From the IMG/VR virus record IMGVR_UViG_3300032820_001714, positions 1 through 47,102 of that record: a stretch of DNA of 47,102 bases. The stretch is one strand, 5' to 3'. Below, one piece after another: positions 44,189-47,102 of the stretch; position 1 is the stretch's first letter; every line of letters starts with the position of its first letter. The translations under genes were made by a program, and so were the position numbers. The stretch comes from a virus. The notes under the pieces are model-generated. The model had not been told where the DNA came from. It searched no databases and saw only the letters and a program-made list of their open reading frames with translations.

Positions 44189-45205
44189 ATGTTTAAAAAG
44201 GCCGCCGTCTTTACGGATATACACTTTGGATTAAAGTCAAACAGCAAAGTACACAATGATGATTGTGAAGAATTTATAGATTGGTATATTGACCAAGCTA
44301 AAGAACATAATTGTGAAACCGGTATCTTTATGGGTGACTGGCATCACAATAGAAATAGCTTAAACATTACTACCATGGACGCTACTATCCGAAGTTTAGA
44401 AAAACTTGGGAAAGCATTTGACAATTTTTACTTCTTTCCTGGTAATCACGACTTATACTATAAAGATAAACGTGATATTCATTCCATAGAGTTTGGTAAA
44501 CACATTCCTGGCATTACTATTATTAACAAAATTACAACAAAAGGTGATACTACTTTAATACCTTGGCTTGTTGGTGACGAATGGAAACAGATTTCAAAGA
44601 TTAAAAGCAAATATATATTCGGTCACTTTGAATTACCAACGTTTTATATGAACGCTATGGTGCAAATGCCTGACACTGGCGAACTCCAACCTGATCATTT
44701 TAAAAATCAAGACTATGTGTTCTCCGGACACTTCCATAAAAGACAAGTTAAAGGCTGTATCAATTATATAGGTAATGCATTACCTCACAACTATGCTGAT
44801 ACTTGGGACGATGAACGCGGTATGATGATATTTGAGCACGGCGGCGCTCCTGAATATCTTAACTGGTGGAATTGTCCCAAGTATCGCACGGTTAAACTAT
44901 CACGCTTATTAGATGAAAAAGATACATTAATTAAACCAAAGATGTATTTGCGTGTTACATTAGACTTACCGATATCATATGAAGAAGCAAGTTTCATAAA
45001 AGAAACATTTATTAATGAATATAAGTGCAGAGAAATTACACTTATACCAAATAATAAAGATGATGAGATTAATACCGACATTGATATTACAAAATTTGAA
45101 AGTGTTGACCAAATTGTTGCTAAAGAAATCCAAGCTATTGAGTCAGACAACTACGATAAAGCAAAATTACTTAACATTTATAACAAGCTAGGGCAAGATG
45201 ATTAA
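44189..45205 (+). CDS. gp47: Recombination nuclease subunit gp47 (Mre11/SbcD-like)
   Basis: A 338-residue metallophosphatase, the same size as T4 gp47 (339). The phosphoesterase motifs appear in order: T-D-I-H-F-G near residue 9, G-D-W-H-H-N-R near 48, F-F-P-G-N-H-D-L near 80, G-H-F-E near 154, and S-G-H-F-H-K-R near 188. These hold the Asp, His and Asn residues that bind two metal ions. In T4, gp47 pairs with gp46 to process DNA ends for recombination-dependent replication and to help degrade host DNA. The ATG follows the gp55 stop with no gap and its end overlaps gp46 by 8 bases, so the pair is translated together. Confidence 0.95.
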   Translation: MFKKAAVFTDIHFGLKSNSKVHNDDCEEFIDWYIDQAKEHNCETGIFMGDWHHNRNSLNITTMDATIRSLEKLGKAFDNFYFFPGNHDLYYKDKRDIHSIEFGKHIPGITIINKITTKGDTTLIPWLVGDEWKQISKIKSKYIFGHFELPTFYMNAMVQMPDTGELQPDHFKNQDYVFSGHFHKRQVKGCINYIGNALPHNYADTWDDERGMMIFEHGGAPEYLNWWNCPKYRTVKLSRLLDEKDTLIKPKMYLRVTLDLPISYEEASFIKETFINEYKCREITLIPNNKDDEINTDIDITKFESVDQIVAKEIQAIESDNYDKAKLLNIYNKLGQDD

Positions 45206-46970
45206 AATACAAGACATAACTGTTAAAAACTTTATGAGTGTAGGTAATACTACACAAGCAATTAACTTTAATATAGATCAACTAACTCTTGTTTTAGGTG
45301 AAAACTTAGATCAAGGTGGAGACGATGCTGGATCACGTAATGGTACAGGTAAAACAACAATAATCAATGCTTTAAGTTATGCATTGTTTGGTCAAGCCCT
45401 TACAAACATTAGACGTGATAATTTAGTAAACAAAACTAACAACAAAGGTATGTTAGTTACTTTAAGTTTTGAAAAAAACGGAGAAAAATACCATATTGAG
45501 CGAGGACGTAAACCTAATTTACTAAAATTCTCTATTAATAACGAAGATCAAGAAATAACTGATGAGAGTCAAGGTGATTCTCGTAAAACACAACAAGACA
45601 TTAATACATTACTAGGTATGAGTCATAATATGTTTAAGCATATACTGGCATTGAACACATATACTGAACCATTCTTAGCAATGAAGAACAATGATCAACG
45701 TGCTATTATAGAACAATTATTAGGTATTACTATACTATCTGAAAAAGCAGAACTATTACGTGAGCAAATGCGTATTAATAGAGATAGAACCACTGAAGAA
45801 AATGCAAGACTAACCGCAGTTCAAGATAGTAATGAAAAAATTAAAGAAAACATTGAACGCTTACAAAGTAGACGTAAGGCTTGGATAGCACAAAACAAAG
45901 AGACTTGTGTTAAACTGCAAAAAGGAATTCGTGAATTAGAACAATTAGATATTGACAGTGAATTAGAAGACCATGAAAAGTTAGCTGAGTGGACTGACCT
46001 TAATAAACACCATAAGAATCTTACAAAAGAACTAGCAACTGTTGAACGTGCATTAGAACAAGCAGATAAAAATGTACAAAAGATAGGTAGTGATCTTGAT
46101 AACCTTGAACACGCCAAGTGCTATGCTTGTGGACAAGAACTACATGACGAGAAACTTGAAGAAATGAAGAACTCAATTCAAGCAGACTATGGTGATGCAC
46201 ACACTTACATGATTGAAATTGCTAATAAGCAAGATAAAGTACAAAAGAAATTAGAAGACATTGGTGATCTAAGTAGAAAACCTAATCCGTTTTATGAAAC
46301 AGCTAAAGAAGCCTATGAACATAGAGGTAATGTTGAAAACTTAAAGAAAGTATTAACAGAAAAAGAAGAAGAAACTGATCCTTATCAAGAACAAATAGAT
46401 GATCTAAAACATACAGCATTACAAGAAGTTAACTGGGACATTCTTAATGAACTAACGTCATTAAAAGACCACCAAGACTTTTTATATAAGCTATTAACAA
46501 ACAAAGATAGCTTTATAAGGAAGAAAATTATTGATCAAAATCTTGCATACTTAAATAACAGGCTTACTTACTATCTTGATAGAATAGGATTACCACATAC
46601 TGTTACATTTTTAAATGACTTAAACGTAGAAATTACACAACTTGGTCAAGACTTAGACTTTGATAACTTGTCAAGAGGTGAACGTAATAGATTAATCCTT
46701 GGATTAAGTTTTGCATTTAGAGATGTTTGGGAAAGTTTGTACCAACATATTAACTTACTGTTTGTTGATGAACTAATAGATAGTGGTATGGATACAGCAG
46801 GTGTTGAATCCTCTTTAAGTATATTAAAGAAAATGGGTAGAGAACGTAATAAAAACATATACCTTATTTCACATAAAGATGAATTAATGGGTAGAGTAAC
46901 TAACGTATTAAAAGTTATTAAAGAAAATGGCTTTACCTCCTATGACAATGATGTAGAGGTTATGCAATAA
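45198..46970 (+). CDS. gp46: Recombination nuclease subunit gp46 (Rad50/SbcC-like)
   Basis: A 590-residue SMC-like ATPase (T4 gp46 is 560). The Walker A motif is G-S-R-N-G-T-G-K-T-T near residue 50. Two coiled-coil arms, rich in Glu, Lys and Leu, run at about 180-300 and 320-410, joined by the zinc hook C-Y-A-C-G near residue 308. The ABC signature is L-S-R-G-E-R-N near residue 490, followed by Walker B in L-L-F-V-D-E-L near 520 and the switch His in Y-L-I-S-H-K-D. All expected catalytic parts are present. It works with gp47 on DNA ends. The next gene starts within its stop codon. Confidence 0.95.
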   Translation: MIKIQDITVKNFMSVGNTTQAINFNIDQLTLVLGENLDQGGDDAGSRNGTGKTTIINALSYALFGQALTNIRRDNLVNKTNNKGMLVTLSFEKNGEKYHIERGRKPNLLKFSINNEDQEITDESQGDSRKTQQDINTLLGMSHNMFKHILALNTYTEPFLAMKNNDQRAIIEQLLGITILSEKAELLREQMRINRDRTTEENARLTAVQDSNEKIKENIERLQSRRKAWIAQNKETCVKLQKGIRELEQLDIDSELEDHEKLAEWTDLNKHHKNLTKELATVERALEQADKNVQKIGSDLDNLEHAKCYACGQELHDEKLEEMKNSIQADYGDAHTYMIEIANKQDKVQKKLEDIGDLSRKPNPFYETAKEAYEHRGNVENLKKVLTEKEEETDPYQEQIDDLKHTALQEVNWDILNELTSLKDHQDFLYKLLTNKDSFIRKKIIDQNLAYLNNRLTYYLDRIGLPHTVTFLNDLNVEITQLGQDLDFDNLSRGERNRLILGLSFAFRDVWESLYQHINLLFVDELIDSGMDTAGVESSLSILKKMGRERNKNIYLISHKDELMGRVTNVLKVIKENGFTSYDNDVEVMQ

Positions 46971-47102
46971 TGGATGATACACACGACTTACTAACAAAAG
47001 CATACTTAGAATACTATAAAGCTAATGAAAACTTTGAAAAACGTAAGAGCGAAAGTACAAAACGTGATGCTAGACGATGGTTAAGCGAAATAAGACGCTT
47101 AT
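46970..47102 (+). CDS. Partial hypothetical protein, cut by window end
   Basis: An open frame starts with ATG at 46970, sharing one base with the gp46 stop (TAATG), and runs to the window end with 44 complete codons and no stop. The visible part is charged and helical, with A-Y-L-E-Y-Y-K-A-N-E and R-D-A-R-R-W-L-S-E-I-R-R-L. I recall small proteins with an A-R-R-W-L-S-E-I-R motif downstream of gp46 in marine T4-like phages, without known function. The coupling overlap supports it being real. Confidence 0.6.
   Translation, partial: MDDTHDLLTKAYLEYYKANENFEKRKSESTKRDARRWLSEIRRL

Noticed and set aside
1-47102. tRNA genes, CRISPR arrays, insertion sequences, integrase or attachment sites
   Set aside because: Gaps between genes are nearly all under 80 bases and none holds a cloverleaf, repeat array or transposase; nothing suggests a temperate life style here.

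Overview
This window is part of the genome of a T4-like tailed phage (myovirus). The sequence is strongly AT-rich, genes are packed with overlaps of one or a few bases, and a block of T4 core genes is recognisable: late sigma factor gp55, recombination nuclease pair gp47/gp46, and baseplate proteins gp53, a gp5-like spike, gp25 and gp6. The low GC, the very long structural genes and the tail-fibre families resemble marine T4-like phages (cyanophages and pelagiphages). The host cannot be fixed from the window: no photosynthesis gene, tRNA or other host-diagnostic gene is seen.

Layout. (A) 14-2046, minus strand: an SGNH hydrolase and a nucleotide-sugar dehydrogenase. (B) 2097-4478, plus strand: three genes (a glycosyltransferase-like protein, a 45-residue basic peptide and a second SGNH hydrolase) set into an otherwise minus-strand region. 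(C) 4462-11826, minus strand: ten overlapping genes, namely two twitch/radical SAM enzymes, three glycosyltransferases, a short nucleotide-sugar dehydrogenase, a small membrane protein and three unknowns. (D) 11883-18858, minus strand: tail-fibre and baseplate-fibre genes; three share an N-terminal domain and one ends in a tail-collar domain. (E) 18880-43258, minus strand: one 4931-codon structural gene, then gp6, gp25, gp5-like spike, a 933-residue hub candidate, gp53 and a tail-tube-cap candidate. (F) 43337-47102, plus strand: gp55, gp47, gp46 and the start of one more gene.

How the parts work together. D and E are the baseplate and fibre machine. A-C look like an accessory sugar-tailoring island that could modify virion fibres or host surface glycan; that use is inference. 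Regulation is partly readable. Seven sites resembling the T4 late promoter TATAAATA lie just upstream of the genes or gene strings that follow an intergenic gap, four of them 19-21 bases from the start codon. gp55 itself has a host-type promoter (TTGACT, 17 bases, TATAAT), back-to-back with the late-promoter candidate of the structural string. This fits a simple cascade: host polymerase makes gp55, and gp55 then switches on the tail genes and, apparently, the sugar island. No stretch over 300 bases lacks a gene; no tRNA, CRISPR array, insertion sequence or convincing terminator was seen.
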